This document shows positions 1 to 6,798 of a DNA stretch of 10,812 bases, one piece after another. The stretch's first letter is position 1. Each line of letters opens with the position of its first letter. Made by a program: the position numbers and the translations under genes. The stretch covers positions 25,068 to 35,879 of the forward strand of contig DKBH01000045.1 in the NCBI GenBank assembly GCA_002451165.1, read 5' to 3'. Under the pieces are notes generated by a model that had not been told where the DNA came from, did no database searches, and saw only the letters and a program-made list of their open reading frames with translations. The DNA is from Nitrospiraceae bacterium UBA6905 (lineage in GTDB: Bacteria > Nitrospirota > Thermodesulfovibrionia > Thermodesulfovibrionales > UBA6898).

Positions 1-1170
1 GCCGGATGACATGCTCTGCCTGCTGGAACTGCCGCGGCTGCTGAAATCGCGCGCCGAACTTCCCCCACGGTCCATACCGCTGAAGGCGCTCCCGCCCCGG
101 TCGCCGCCGCGGGAGAAATCCCCTGCTCCGGCGCCCCGGCCCTCAAAACCGCCCCGCTGACCGCCATCCTGGCGCCCCTTGAACTGGTCTGCTCCGCCTC
201 TGGAGATATCCTGTCTCCCGGTTTCAGCGCGCCCTCGGAAGGCTTCCCGAGATTTCGCAGCTTCGCCTCCGGTTCCCCGGTTGTATTTCTGTGCCGTCCC
301 CTGGTCCCGGTAAGAGACTCCGCCTCTATGGCTCGCGTCATGCTGCCATCTGTTGCCCTGACCTGCCTGGCCGCCCTGGCCCCTTCCCTGATACTGCTGT
401 TTGTATTTCTCACGGTTAATGTTGTTGTTTATGTTAGTGTTGCGATTATAATCTATGTCAACGTCTCCGCCGTGCCAGTCCGAGTGGCCCCATGCATATC
501 CCCAGGCAGCACCCACAGCAGCACCTGCTGCAAAGGAAAATGCAGCTGTTGTAGCCACATATCCCGGAGGATAGACTGGATACGGCGGATAGGCAGGGTA
601 TGCCCATGTGCCGTAAACAACCGTCGGGTTGTAGGTCGGCACATAGATGACCTGCGGATTAGTAGGTTGAATGACGATGGTCTGCGTCTCTTTCTCAACA
701 ACCACTGTCTGTTCCTTCGTGGTCTTCAGATTGCCTGATGCCTCTGCCTTTTTTCTCAGATTCTGGATCGTGTTCATAACATCCTTCTGCTGGGCGAGGA
801 ATGCATCGCCCAGTTTTTGCGTCCAGTCGAGCTTCTCACTCATCATGGCCAAAACATCCGGAAAGTTCACCAGGGACTTGACGCTTGGGTCCCAGGGCTG
901 CTCTTCAAGGGCCTTTGCCAATGCGTCACCCTTCATGCCCTTGTTCTGCTTTGTCCACCGATCGGCCTGCACGATCTCAAGCGGATATGTCGAGGCCATC
1001 AGTATCTGTGTCAGCAGAGAATCCGGATAGAGCGCGATCGGCGCAACAATCTGATCCAGTTCCTCCGGTTTAAAAACCTTCTGATCCGGCTGCTGTCCGA
1101 ACGTTCCCGGCGGCACAGCAAGCAGCATGATGATAGCCCAGACGATGACACTGCCGGCAACCTTTCTCAT
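1..1170 (-). CDS. DUF3300 exported protein (3' end beyond the window)
   Basis: An open frame runs from ATG at 1170 to the left edge (390 codons, no stop), preceded by AAGGAGA about 5 bases upstream. The N-terminus has a signal peptide: basic MRK, a hydrophobic stretch at residues 6-20, then a probable cleavage near GTFGQQ. Residues about 36-180 match the DUF3300 pattern as I know it: LDQIVAPIALYPDSLL at 38-53, STYPLEIVQADRW at 60-72, QPWDPSVKSLVNFPDVL at 91-107, and NPQVIYVPTYNP at 171-182. A Tyr/Pro-rich segment follows (190-204), then an Ala/Gly-rich hydrophobic stretch with HSDWHGGDVDIDYNRN, and a long Gly/Arg/Ser/Gln-rich low-complexity tail to the edge. DUF3300 proteins are envelope proteins of unknown function. 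The family assignment is strong; the true length is unknown because the gene is cut. Confidence 0.9.
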   Translation of the reverse strand, partial: MRKVAGSVIVWAIIMLLAVPPGTFGQQPDQKVFKPEELDQIVAPIALYPDSLLTQILMASTYPLEIVQADRWTKQNKGMKGDALAKALEEQPWDPSVKSLVNFPDVLAMMSEKLDWTQKLGDAFLAQQKDVMNTIQNLRKKAEASGNLKTTKEQTVVVEKETQTIVIQPTNPQVIYVPTYNPTVVYGTWAYPAYPPYPVYPPGYVATTAAFSFAAGAAVGAAWGYAWGHSDWHGGDVDIDYNRNTNINNNINREKYKQQYQGRGQGGQAGQGNRWQHDASHRGGVSYRDQGTAQKYNRGTGGEAAKSREAFRGRAETGRQDISRGGADQFKGRQDGGQRGGFEGRGAGAGDFSRGGDRGGSAFSGMDRGGSSARDFSSRGSSSRQSMSSG

Positions 1171-1186
1171 ACTCAATCTCCTTTCA

Positions 1187-1282
1187 TTACCTAACCATCT
1201 GAAGACCATAATGTTCATTCAGCTGTTGCCTTGAAAAATACGCAACCGTCAGCGCGATTCCGTCTGCCGCAAATGCAATCAT
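1187..1282 (-). CDS. possible 31-aa leader ORF upstream of the DUF3300 gene
   Basis: An ATG at 1282 is preceded by GAAAGGG with a six-base spacer, a good ribosome-binding site, and opens a 31-codon frame (begins MIAFAADGIAL, ends LQMVR). Its TAA stop lies 16 bases before the ATG of the DUF3300 gene and just ahead of that gene's own AAGGAGA. The layout suits a leader peptide or a small coupled gene. The peptide is partly hydrophobic (residues 2-16) and resembles nothing I recognise. It may equally be a chance ORF in an untranslated leader. Confidence 0.35.
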   Translation of the reverse strand: MIAFAADGIALTVAYFSRQQLNEHYGLQMVR

Positions 1283-1400
1283 AATTTACCCTTTCACCGA
1301 TGAAGCGTCATTTAAAAAACAGGCGATCTTTTTGCTCTTGCCTCAAAATTTGAAGCCTATGGCCTGAATGCTGATTTTATACCGAAAAAGCCATTTCACA

Positions 1401-1429
1401 TTTATAGCATGTTTACCATATTTAGTGAA
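1401..1429 (-). promoter_or_regulatory. candidate promoter for the DUF3300 transcript
   Basis: On the minus strand, TTCACT (1429-1424) and TATAAA (1406-1401) are separated by 17 bases, each close to the sigma70 consensus. It would give a leader of about 110 bases before the 31-codon ORF. The spacer contains ATATGGTAAAC (1421-1411), an 11-base match to the operator of the first vapBC operon at 5992-6002. The match is visible; its regulatory meaning is a guess. Confidence 0.3.
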
Positions 1430-1445
1430 CTCGTAAAATTACGAG
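1430..1445. repeat. short perfect palindrome
   Basis: CTCGTAA (1430-1436) and TTACGAG (1439-1445) are exact reverse complements around two central bases. No T-run follows on either strand, so it is not a standard terminator. It abuts the -35 of the candidate promoter at 1401-1429 and could be a protein-binding site. Confidence 0.3.
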
Positions 1446-1579
1446 GGCTTTGTGTCCCGGAAGTCTCTTTGAATCCGGCGCATTTCCAGCACCAGGAAGT
1501 ACGGAACCATGACGTTGCATTCGGTATCTTCAAGCTTCACCCTTTTGCCATATTTGGTAAATACCCGCCTCTTCAGCAC
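1439..1579 (-). CDS. possible 46-aa ORF with coding-like composition
   Basis: A GTG at 1579 opens 46 codons ending in TAA at 1439, with GC-rich third positions like the real genes nearby. The product would be very basic (begins MLKRRVFTKYGKRVKLED, ends RDFRDTKPS). There is no good ribosome-binding site at the usual distance; AAGGGAG sits further upstream, nearer an in-frame CTG at 1594. No TGA-free extension joins it to the beta-barrel gene. It could be a small gene, a remnant of a longer one, or chance. I do not recognise it. Confidence 0.22.
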   Translation of the reverse strand: MLKRRVFTKYGKRVKLEDTECNVMVPYFLVLEMRRIQRDFRDTKPS

Positions 1580-1612
1580 GGCAACGATCAGACATCTCCC
1601 TTATCAATGCGT

Positions 1613-2467
1613 TTAGAAACGGAACCGCAGTCCTATCAGCATACCGCTGGCATCCAAAGAGTCGAGCACTTTGTTATCGTCAAAATTCCAGTACAGGTAT
1701 CGGTATGCAGCAACGACATCCATCGCCTTGCTGATCCGGTAGCCGGCTCCGATCAGAGCCTGCCAGGTAAAGGTACTATCGCCGGTACCCATGTCCGCGT
1801 AATACGGGACATACCAATTCTTGTCCAGGTTCAGATCGCCTCTGATGCCGACAATGCCGTCCCATACATCACCCGAGTCAGAGATTCTGTTATGCCTCGG
1901 TTTGAGCGGCCCCTCAACATCCAATTCCAGATCCGGCTTCAGCCAGAGGTAGCGCACACCGGCAATAGCATCTGTTCGCAACTTCCCGTTGTCATAAAAG
2001 GTGTACCCAACAAAAGGCGTCACGATCCACCCCGTCAACCTCACGGTGACATCTGCATCGATGTTTATCTCGTGTCCCCGTGGACCGACCGTGGCGGTCA
2101 CCGACTTGTTGCTGTCCTGCTTCAGCGCCATATAAATGACGTCGGTCGAAAGTGACCATCTGCCCTTGCGTACCGACACACCGCCCTGAGCCGTAAATTT
2201 AAGAGCCTTGATGACGTCATCGAAGTCAACGTCGAGGTTTTCACCCCCTGTTGTCTTTATGCCAAAACCGGGTGCCCATCCATAAATATCCGCTCCGAAC
2301 TGCCAACCGGTATCCTTTCCCGCCTCATCTGCTGCCGCACTGAGAGGCATTACTGCTACAAGCATGCACAAAAGGCAAATTGCAAGAGCGAACCTGCTCA
2401 TCATCTTTGCACGCGCATCCCTGCGCCCACCTGTTTTCTTCGTATGTCTCATCCTTTGCTTCTCCAT
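1613..2467 (-). CDS. predicted outer-membrane beta-barrel protein
   Basis: The product is 284 aa. I chose ATG 2467 because AAAGGAGG (2480-2473) lies five bases upstream; the longer open frame back to 2560 has no such site. The N-terminus is basic (KTGGRRDARAK) followed by a hydrophobic signal segment at about 24-44 and a likely cleavage after SAAA (about 43-46). The mature part alternates polar and hydrophobic residues, is rich in aromatics and glycine (WQFGADIYGWAPGFG at 55-69, GVSVRKGRWSLSTDVIYM at 96-113, GWIVTPFVGYTFYD, AGVRYLWLKPDLELDV, AAYRYLYWNF), and ends in Arg-Phe-Arg-Phe; a terminal Phe is typical of barrels recognised by the BAM complex. By length and strand pattern I expect an 8- to 10-strand barrel. 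Its cargo or function cannot be read from the sequence. It is separated from its neighbours by 216 and 442 bp, so it is probably transcribed alone. Confidence 0.8.
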   Translation of the reverse strand: MEKQRMRHTKKTGGRRDARAKMMSRFALAICLLCMLVAVMPLSAAADEAGKDTGWQFGADIYGWAPGFGIKTTGGENLDVDFDDVIKALKFTAQGGVSVRKGRWSLSTDVIYMALKQDSNKSVTATVGPRGHEINIDADVTVRLTGWIVTPFVGYTFYDNGKLRTDAIAGVRYLWLKPDLELDVEGPLKPRHNRISDSGDVWDGIVGIRGDLNLDKNWYVPYYADMGTGDSTFTWQALIGAGYRISKAMDVVAAYRYLYWNFDDNKVLDSLDASGMLIGLRFRF

Positions 2468-2683
2468 CCTGACCTCCTTTGTTAAAGAATTTATTGTATG
2501 CAGACTATTGCCTTTGCCATATCTGCTCGTGTTGTTTACCGCGACCCTACAGATACCCATAGCTCTCGAATCTTCAGCATATGATTCACTAATTCTTTCG
2601 ATAAGGGGTCGACTTTGTTCCTAATATTATCTTGTAACACGCTCCGAGCCCCACACGACTTCCTAGACGAACATTCCCAGCGA

Positions 2684-3082
2684 TTACTGAGTATACTTGA
2701 TAGCAACAGCGATAACAACACGCTGCAAATCAGGCGATATCTCACGACCGTACCATGGCCCTGATATTATTGCTCCCATCCTCATGGTCCTGTCAGCGAC
2801 AATAACTGCGGCATCCGCCCCCATCTGAGCCGCAGCCTGCTGCAGCTTCTGCTCGATCATAGAGACCGGGGCATTATCATCAGGTTCGAGGGTTACTTCT
2901 CCTATCCGCTCATGAGGTCGTGCCGGTGGTTCACGGAGAATTGCCACGCTCATCGGGTCAGTCGGCGGATAGGGCGGAACACCGAGGTACTGTTTTGCTT
3001 GGACAGAAACGGTCGGTGCACACCCCACAAAAATCATCACGAACGATGCTGCAATCACCCACAATAGCCGTCGGTGCTTCAT
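2684..3082 (-). CDS. small outer-membrane lipoprotein of unknown function
   Basis: The product is 132 aa. The start at 3082 is chosen over an in-frame ATG at 3115 because AGAGGAGA sits five bases upstream and because it puts a lipoprotein signal at the very N-terminus: MKHRR, hydrophobic residues 6-19, then FVGC with the lipidated cysteine at 21. Alanine rather than aspartate follows the cysteine, which favours sorting to the outer membrane. The mature part has a Pro-rich segment (VPPYPPTDP, about 35-43), then a compact alpha/beta-looking stretch with REPPARPHERIGEV at 50-63, a helix around SMIEQKLQQAAAQMGADAAVIV (74-95) and a hydrophobic C-terminal strand. This resembles small lipoproteins with a YbjQ-like fold, but the similarity is only an impression. 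It sits between the channel gene (177 bp upstream) and the beta-barrel gene (216 bp downstream). Confidence 0.78.
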   Translation of the reverse strand: MKHRRLLWVIAASFVMIFVGCAPTVSVQAKQYLGVPPYPPTDPMSVAILREPPARPHERIGEVTLEPDDNAPVSMIEQKLQQAAAQMGADAAVIVADRTMRMGAIISGPWYGREISPDLQRVVIAVAIKYTQ

Positions 3083-3259
3083 GTTTGTCTCCTCTGCAAA
3101 CGCAGATGCAGACACCCAAAGAGTGTTCTTCTTACTACTCTGCCCATAATCACAAACAGCATGCTGAACTAACTTTTTCCCGTTGCGGCAACGATCACCT
3201 CACCTATGTCCAAACCCATAATCCATACCTGTGCTTGAGTCCAAGGGACCTCTATTGCC

Positions 3260-5794
3260 TCACTCTATCGACTTTTCCGAGTCGTCGATGTTAGCTTCTG
3301 CTATTTTTTCGGGATATCCCACGATCCGCACCTCTCGCTGCGGGAAGGGAAATGACATGCCGGCGGCATGTACGGCGTCAAAGACAGCCGTGGCCAATTC
3401 GCTGCGTATCAGCTGCCAATCGTCAAACCGGTCGGTCCATGCCCTCAGCTCGAAGTTGATCGAACTATCCCCGTAACCCATGAAGAGGGCCTGAGGGGGG
3501 GGATCGGCCAATATATGAGGGTTATCGACCGCAACTCTTTCAAGCACCCTTATGACCTCCTTCGGCGTGGAGCTGTAACTGACACCGACCGGCAGGTCGA
3601 TGCGCCGCAGCATATCACTCAGGGTCCAGTTAGTCACCTTCTCGGTGATCAACTGAGAATTGGGGACAATGATATCAGCGCCCTGCCTTGTGTGCACCGT
3701 ACTTGCCCGGATTCCTATCCTCCGGACCTTCCCCAGGAGATCTCCCACCTCCACCGTGTCGCCCGCCTGGATAGGCCTCTCAAAGAGCAGTATCAGGCCG
3801 GAGACAAAGTTGTTCACCACACTTTGTAGTCCAAAGCCGATGCCGACACCAAGAGCACCGGTCAGGACGGTAAGCTTCGTAAGATTGATCCCTAACACTG
3901 CTATCCCCGCTACGAACCCAAGGGCAATGATAATGTAATGCAGGAGGCTCGAAACAGCATAGGACTTGCCGGGCGAAACCCCGATCCTGGGATAAACATC
4001 CTCCCGCAGCACGAAACGTAGAAGGGACGACAGCACGTAGCCCACCCAGACAGTAATGAAAAATTCCAGTAAACCGCCAACCGAGATGCTGAAGTCACCC
4101 CGCTCGTATTTCGCATGGAGAACGGCCTTTGCAGATGCCAGAGCGGGCTGCAGGAACCCGATATAGTTCAAGTACCGTACTACCCATGCCACAACTGCCG
4201 CCCATAGCAGAAGGCGATAGAGACGCCGCTCCAGCAGTCCCCGATTATGCTGTACCATGCGGAGCGTCCGAAGCGGCCAGACATGAAAGGCAAGATCGGC
4301 AAAACCGACGAGAACGCGCAGGGTTACATACAGCGTCAGCGCCAGCATTCCGCCGGCAACCATACTAACCGTCAAAAGGCGAGAAAACCGTAAATATCCC
4401 ATGATCGCGGCCACAAATCCGGAAGCAAGAACCAGCAGCACAAAGATACCCCCCAACTGCAGCAGCCGCAGACGGGTAGACCCTGCAGCCTCTCCGAGGG
4501 CAGGCCGCAGGTTCCGCAAAAGCCATATCATGAGAACTGTTCCGCCGAGAGACTGGATCATCAGGATGATCTGTCCGAGGAGCAGTTCATCTGAAAAAGC
4601 CTCTCTTATGGCATCGATGCTGATGAGGAGCCACATCAGGTACAGACCGGGGGTCAGACGTACGGGCATGACCGGCCGGACCAGGATTATCATGGGCACG
4701 AAGGCAAGGATTTGAAATGTCCTCCGCAAGACTATCGACACCGGCCAAAACGGCGACGTGGCAAAAAGCAGAACTACGGTCAGGGCCGCGCCGATGGGGT
4801 GATCAAAGACCCTGATAGCAGACGAAAAGGTCGCTCCCGCTGCCGTCAGCCTGCGGACCTGGTATCTGGATGCAAGAAATAAAATGATAAGTGCTGCAAG
4901 AATTCCGACGTGCAGAGGCATGCCTTCCGAGGGATCCCGGAGGTACTTATTGACAGTCCCCACGTAGGCGCCGCCAATATCGCCCAAGCGCCCGGAAAAG
5001 CCGGTCAGAGCGCCGGCCCACAGTTCAGGACTGACAACCGGCAGGCTGTCCTGAACCAGGATTTCAGTCATGGACGTCTTCTGGATCTGGGCAATCCCTG
5101 CCATCACCTCACCGCATTTTGCAACCTCGGCGGATACGCGGCTTTGAAGATCGAGCACTGCCGTAAGCTGCGTCTTCACGGGTGCCTGAGTCGCCTGTAT
5201 CGAGGCAAGTGTTCCCGTAATCTGATGTAGGGTCAGTCCCGGCGCCTTTGCATCCTCAGAAGCCTTGAGGGTTACCTCCCAGATCTTCCGCATGGCTTCA
5301 AGCTGGTCAAGCGCCTCCTGCAGGGTATTGGACTCTTTGGTCAACATTGTAAGCCAGCCTGTAGTCTGCTTTTGCTTCTGCTGCCATTGATCCTGCTGCG
5401 CCTCGATCGTCGGGAGTGCCGGCTGGCCCTGCAGTATCCTCCTGGTAATAGCCAGATCGTGCTCAATCTTCCTGCTCGCATCAGGAAGCGAACGGCGGAT
5501 CAACTCTATATCAGAACGTGGACCCAATTTCTGCGTAATGGTCTGGAGCTGACTGGCTACCTCGGTTGCCTTTGTCGCGACATCTGCCACCGGGATAGCT
5601 GCCGGGCCGGTTGGAGAAGGTGCCTGCGCAACTGTTTGTGTAGGCGCCGGCACGGCAGTCTTCAGGGATTTCAGGTCATTCTCGGCGGCAGTCATGGCAG
5701 GAACTGAAGCGAAGATAAAGAGTAACGACATCAGGGCAGCCAAGCCAGACCGATTGATATGCAGGCGTAACCCTTTATAAAATAAGAATTTCAT
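3260..5794 (-). CDS. large MscS-family mechanosensitive channel (MscK/KefA-like architecture)
   Basis: The product is 844 aa, far longer than E. coli MscS (about 286 aa) and closer to the extended MscK/YbdG/YjeP class. ATG 5794 has GAGGT just upstream. Order of parts: signal-like hydrophobic segment at 16-36; an Ala/Pro/Gln-rich linker; a helical, coiled-coil-like periplasmic domain at about 70-280; a set of membrane helices beginning near 295 and continuing to about 635; the pore helix with the MscS signature (GALGVGIGFGLQSVVNNFV at 646-664, then SGLILLFERPIQAGD); the beta domain (VEVGDLLGKVRRIGIRASTV at 681-700, IIVPNSQLI at 708-716); and the C-terminal alpha/beta domain to about 827. Such channels release solutes under hypo-osmotic shock. 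It is divergent from the first vapBC operon, about 210 bp away. It contains a run of eight C at codons for Pro765-767. Confidence 0.93.
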   Translation of the reverse strand: MKFLFYKGLRLHINRSGLAALMSLLFIFASVPAMTAAENDLKSLKTAVPAPTQTVAQAPSPTGPAAIPVADVATKATEVASQLQTITQKLGPRSDIELIRRSLPDASRKIEHDLAITRRILQGQPALPTIEAQQDQWQQKQKQTTGWLTMLTKESNTLQEALDQLEAMRKIWEVTLKASEDAKAPGLTLHQITGTLASIQATQAPVKTQLTAVLDLQSRVSAEVAKCGEVMAGIAQIQKTSMTEILVQDSLPVVSPELWAGALTGFSGRLGDIGGAYVGTVNKYLRDPSEGMPLHVGILAALIILFLASRYQVRRLTAAGATFSSAIRVFDHPIGAALTVVLLFATSPFWPVSIVLRRTFQILAFVPMIILVRPVMPVRLTPGLYLMWLLISIDAIREAFSDELLLGQIILMIQSLGGTVLMIWLLRNLRPALGEAAGSTRLRLLQLGGIFVLLVLASGFVAAIMGYLRFSRLLTVSMVAGGMLALTLYVTLRVLVGFADLAFHVWPLRTLRMVQHNRGLLERRLYRLLLWAAVVAWVVRYLNYIGFLQPALASAKAVLHAKYERGDFSISVGGLLEFFITVWVGYVLSSLLRFVLREDVYPRIGVSPGKSYAVSSLLHYIIIALGFVAGIAVLGINLTKLTVLTGALGVGIGFGLQSVVNNFVSGLILLFERPIQAGDTVEVGDLLGKVRRIGIRASTVHTRQGADIIVPNSQLITEKVTNWTLSDMLRRIDLPVGVSYSSTPKEVIRVLERVAVDNPHILADPPPQALFMGYGDSSINFELRAWTDRFDDWQLIRSELATAVFDAVHAAGMSFPFPQREVRIVGYPEKIAEANIDDSEKSIE
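3495..3502. repeat. eight-base C tract (sense strand) inside the channel gene
   Basis: The plus strand has eight consecutive G, which are C on the coding strand, within codons for Asp-Pro-Pro-Pro near residues 764-767 of the 844-aa channel. The frame is intact here. A one-base slip would replace roughly the last 78 residues, that is, the end of the cytoplasmic domain. Such tracts can mediate phase variation or simply cause sequencing errors. Confidence 0.6.
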
Positions 5795-5929
5795 CGACCT
5801 CGTATCCTCGGACAGAAATCTTCTCTTCCCTATTCATAAATATGACTCTTCAAGCAATAAGGATTCCCTTGTTGATGATGGAAGAACGGGCACTCCCTGC
5901 ATGCTGATGCAGCACCCGGCACTATTGTT

Positions 5930-6007
5930 ACCATATATGTGGATCCCAAATCTATATCTTATCACTGCCTTGACATATAACCATATATTTGATATGGTAA
6001 ACCATAT
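5930..6007. promoter_or_regulatory. vapBC1 operator region: four ACCATAT half-sites
   Basis: The 7-base word ACCATAT occurs at 5930-5936, 5980-5986 and 6001-6007, and inverted (ATATGGT) at 5992-5998. The last three are spaced 10-12 bases apart, one helical turn, and cover the promoter spacer, the -10 hexamer and the antitoxin start codon. Arrays like this are bound by dimers of ribbon-helix-helix antitoxins with their toxins. Autoregulation is inferred from family knowledge. Confidence 0.65.
5970..5998 (+). promoter_or_regulatory. vapBC1 promoter, predicted leaderless
   Basis: TTGACA (5970-5975, perfect -35) and TATGGT (5993-5998) are 17 bases apart. Initiation about seven bases after the -10 would fall at 6004-6006, at the A of the antitoxin ATG at 6006, leaving essentially no leader. 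No Shine-Dalgarno is present before that ATG. Confidence 0.7.
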
Positions 6008-6233
6008 GAAGACGACGCTTAATATCGATGACACGGTTATGGCGCAGTTGAAGCGTGAAGCGGCCCGCCAGGGACGCACCATGTCCGAGCTGGTCGAGAC
6101 AGCGCTGCGCATGCTGTTCCGGCCACAGAAGAAAAAAGAAGAGATCCCTCCTCTGCCGACGTTTCGAAGCGGCGGAACGCTTGTCGATATAGCTGATCGT
6201 GATGCGCTGTACCAGGCCATGGAAGGCCGGTAG
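6006..6233 (+). CDS. vapB: VapB-type antitoxin, ribbon-helix-helix (module 1)
   Basis: The product is 75 aa. The N-terminal half fits a ribbon-helix-helix DNA-binding domain: strand KTTLNID at 2-8, helix about DTVMAQLKREAARQG at 9-23, turn, then helix TMSELVETALRMLF at 25-38. The C-terminal half (KKKEEIPPLPTFRSGG at 42-57, ending MEGR) is the usual flexible part that wraps the toxin. ATG 6006 is preferred over the in-frame ATG at 5994 because the latter overlaps the -10 hexamer and could not be on the mRNA; the open frame back to 5901 is not supported. The TAG stop overlaps the toxin GTG by one base. It is paralogous to the antitoxin at 8165: both begin MKTT and share the same start-site palindrome. 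Confidence 0.87.
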   Translation: MKTTLNIDDTVMAQLKREAARQGRTMSELVETALRMLFRPQKKKEEIPPLPTFRSGGTLVDIADRDALYQAMEGR

Positions 6234-6670
6234 TGCTCGTCGTCGATACCAATGTACTGGTGTATGCTGCCGACGAGGATTCGCCTTTTCACGCCGCCTG
6301 TCGGGCCTGGCTTGAATACCGCCGCCCCCTCGCTGATGCGTGGTTTACCACCTGGTCGATACTTTATGAGTTTTTGCGTGTGACTACCCATCAAAAGATC
6401 ATGCGTCGGCCATGGCGCACAGCTGAAGCGTGGCAGTTCGTGACCGTTCTTCTCTCCTCTCCCGGACTGGGCATTCTCATCCCTAGTCAGCGACACGCCG
6501 AGATAGCAGAGCAAGTCATCGCAGAGGTCCCTCACATTGCAGGTAATCTCCTGCATGACGCGCACACAGCCATCCTCATGCGTGAGCATGGAATCAGGCG
6601 CATCTGCACCCGGGATACTGATTTCCATCGTTTCCCCTTCCTGGAAGTCATCGATCCTATACACCCATGA
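6233..6670 (+). CDS. vapC: VapC-type PIN-domain ribonuclease toxin (module 1)
   Basis: The product is 145 aa, a single PIN domain. The acidic metal-binding residues are visible: Asp5 in VVDTNVLVYA, Glu46 in LYEFLRV, Asp109 in NLLHDAHTA and Asp128/Asp130 in CTRDTDFHRF. The ending (RFPFLEVIDP) is typical of the group of VapC toxins common in mycobacteria and deltaproteobacteria (the TIGR00028-like set). VapC toxins cleave RNA, often tRNA or rRNA, and stop growth when the antitoxin is lost; the target here is not predictable. The GTG start at 6233 overlaps the antitoxin stop (taGTG), with GGAAGG six bases upstream inside the antitoxin gene, indicating translational coupling. The TGA stop in turn overlaps the ATG of a 40-codon ORF. 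Confidence 0.9.
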   Translation: MLVVDTNVLVYAADEDSPFHAACRAWLEYRRPLADAWFTTWSILYEFLRVTTHQKIMRRPWRTAEAWQFVTVLLSSPGLGILIPSQRHAEIAEQVIAEVPHIAGNLLHDAHTAILMREHGIRRICTRDTDFHRFPFLEVIDPIHP

Positions 6671-6789
6671 CAGCTGCTGCGAACTATTATCATGCGGAGA
6701 ACTCACCGTCCCTGTTTCCGCAAAGAGATGAAGCCCTTGGCGATATTCCGAAGCTAGCTTTTCTTGATGTCCGCGATCCACTCGTCTGA
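6667..6789 (+). CDS. possible 40-aa ORF coupled to vapC1
   Basis: An ATG at 6667 overlaps the vapC1 stop as ATGA and opens 40 codons ending at TGA 6789, nine bases before the stop of the convergent maturase gene. The peptide begins MTAAANYYHAEN and ends LAFLDVRDPLV. That ending resembles the C-terminal tail of VapC toxins (compare FPFLEVIDP in the toxin just upstream and FPDLKVRNPLV in the toxin at 8407). It could be the tail of a lost PIN toxin joined by deletion, a small third member of the operon, or coincidence. The four-base overlap is the usual arrangement for coupled translation. No independent ribosome-binding site was seen. Confidence 0.38.
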   Translation: MTAAANYYHAENSPSLFPQRDEALGDIPKLAFLDVRDPLV

Positions 6790-6798
6790 CCACTAAGT

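Larger units (their letters stand above)
1171..1612. other. 442-bp intergenic region between DUF3300 gene and beta-barrel gene
   Basis: No full-size gene is visible on either strand. The plus-strand open frame starting at 1409 is antisense to the beta-barrel gene and looks like a shadow. What can be pointed to is a 31-codon ORF (1187-1282), a weaker 46-codon ORF (1439-1579), a candidate minus-strand promoter (1401-1429) and a short palindrome (1430-1445). No tRNA, riboswitch or T-run terminator was recognised. Confidence 0.5.

Noticed and set aside
1409..2155. 248-codon plus-strand open frame
   Set aside because: It is mostly antisense to the beta-barrel gene, which has a signal peptide, barrel pattern and strong ribosome-binding site.
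3165..3176. Palindrome CAGCATGCTG downstream of the channel gene
   Set aside because: A 10-base palindrome with no loop and no T-run is common by chance; no terminator or site function supported.
6694..6724. Hairpin TGCGGA...TCCGCA as a terminator between vapC1 and maturase 1
   Set aside because: Stem of six pairs with an 18-base loop and no T-run; it is too weak and lies within the 40-codon ORF.
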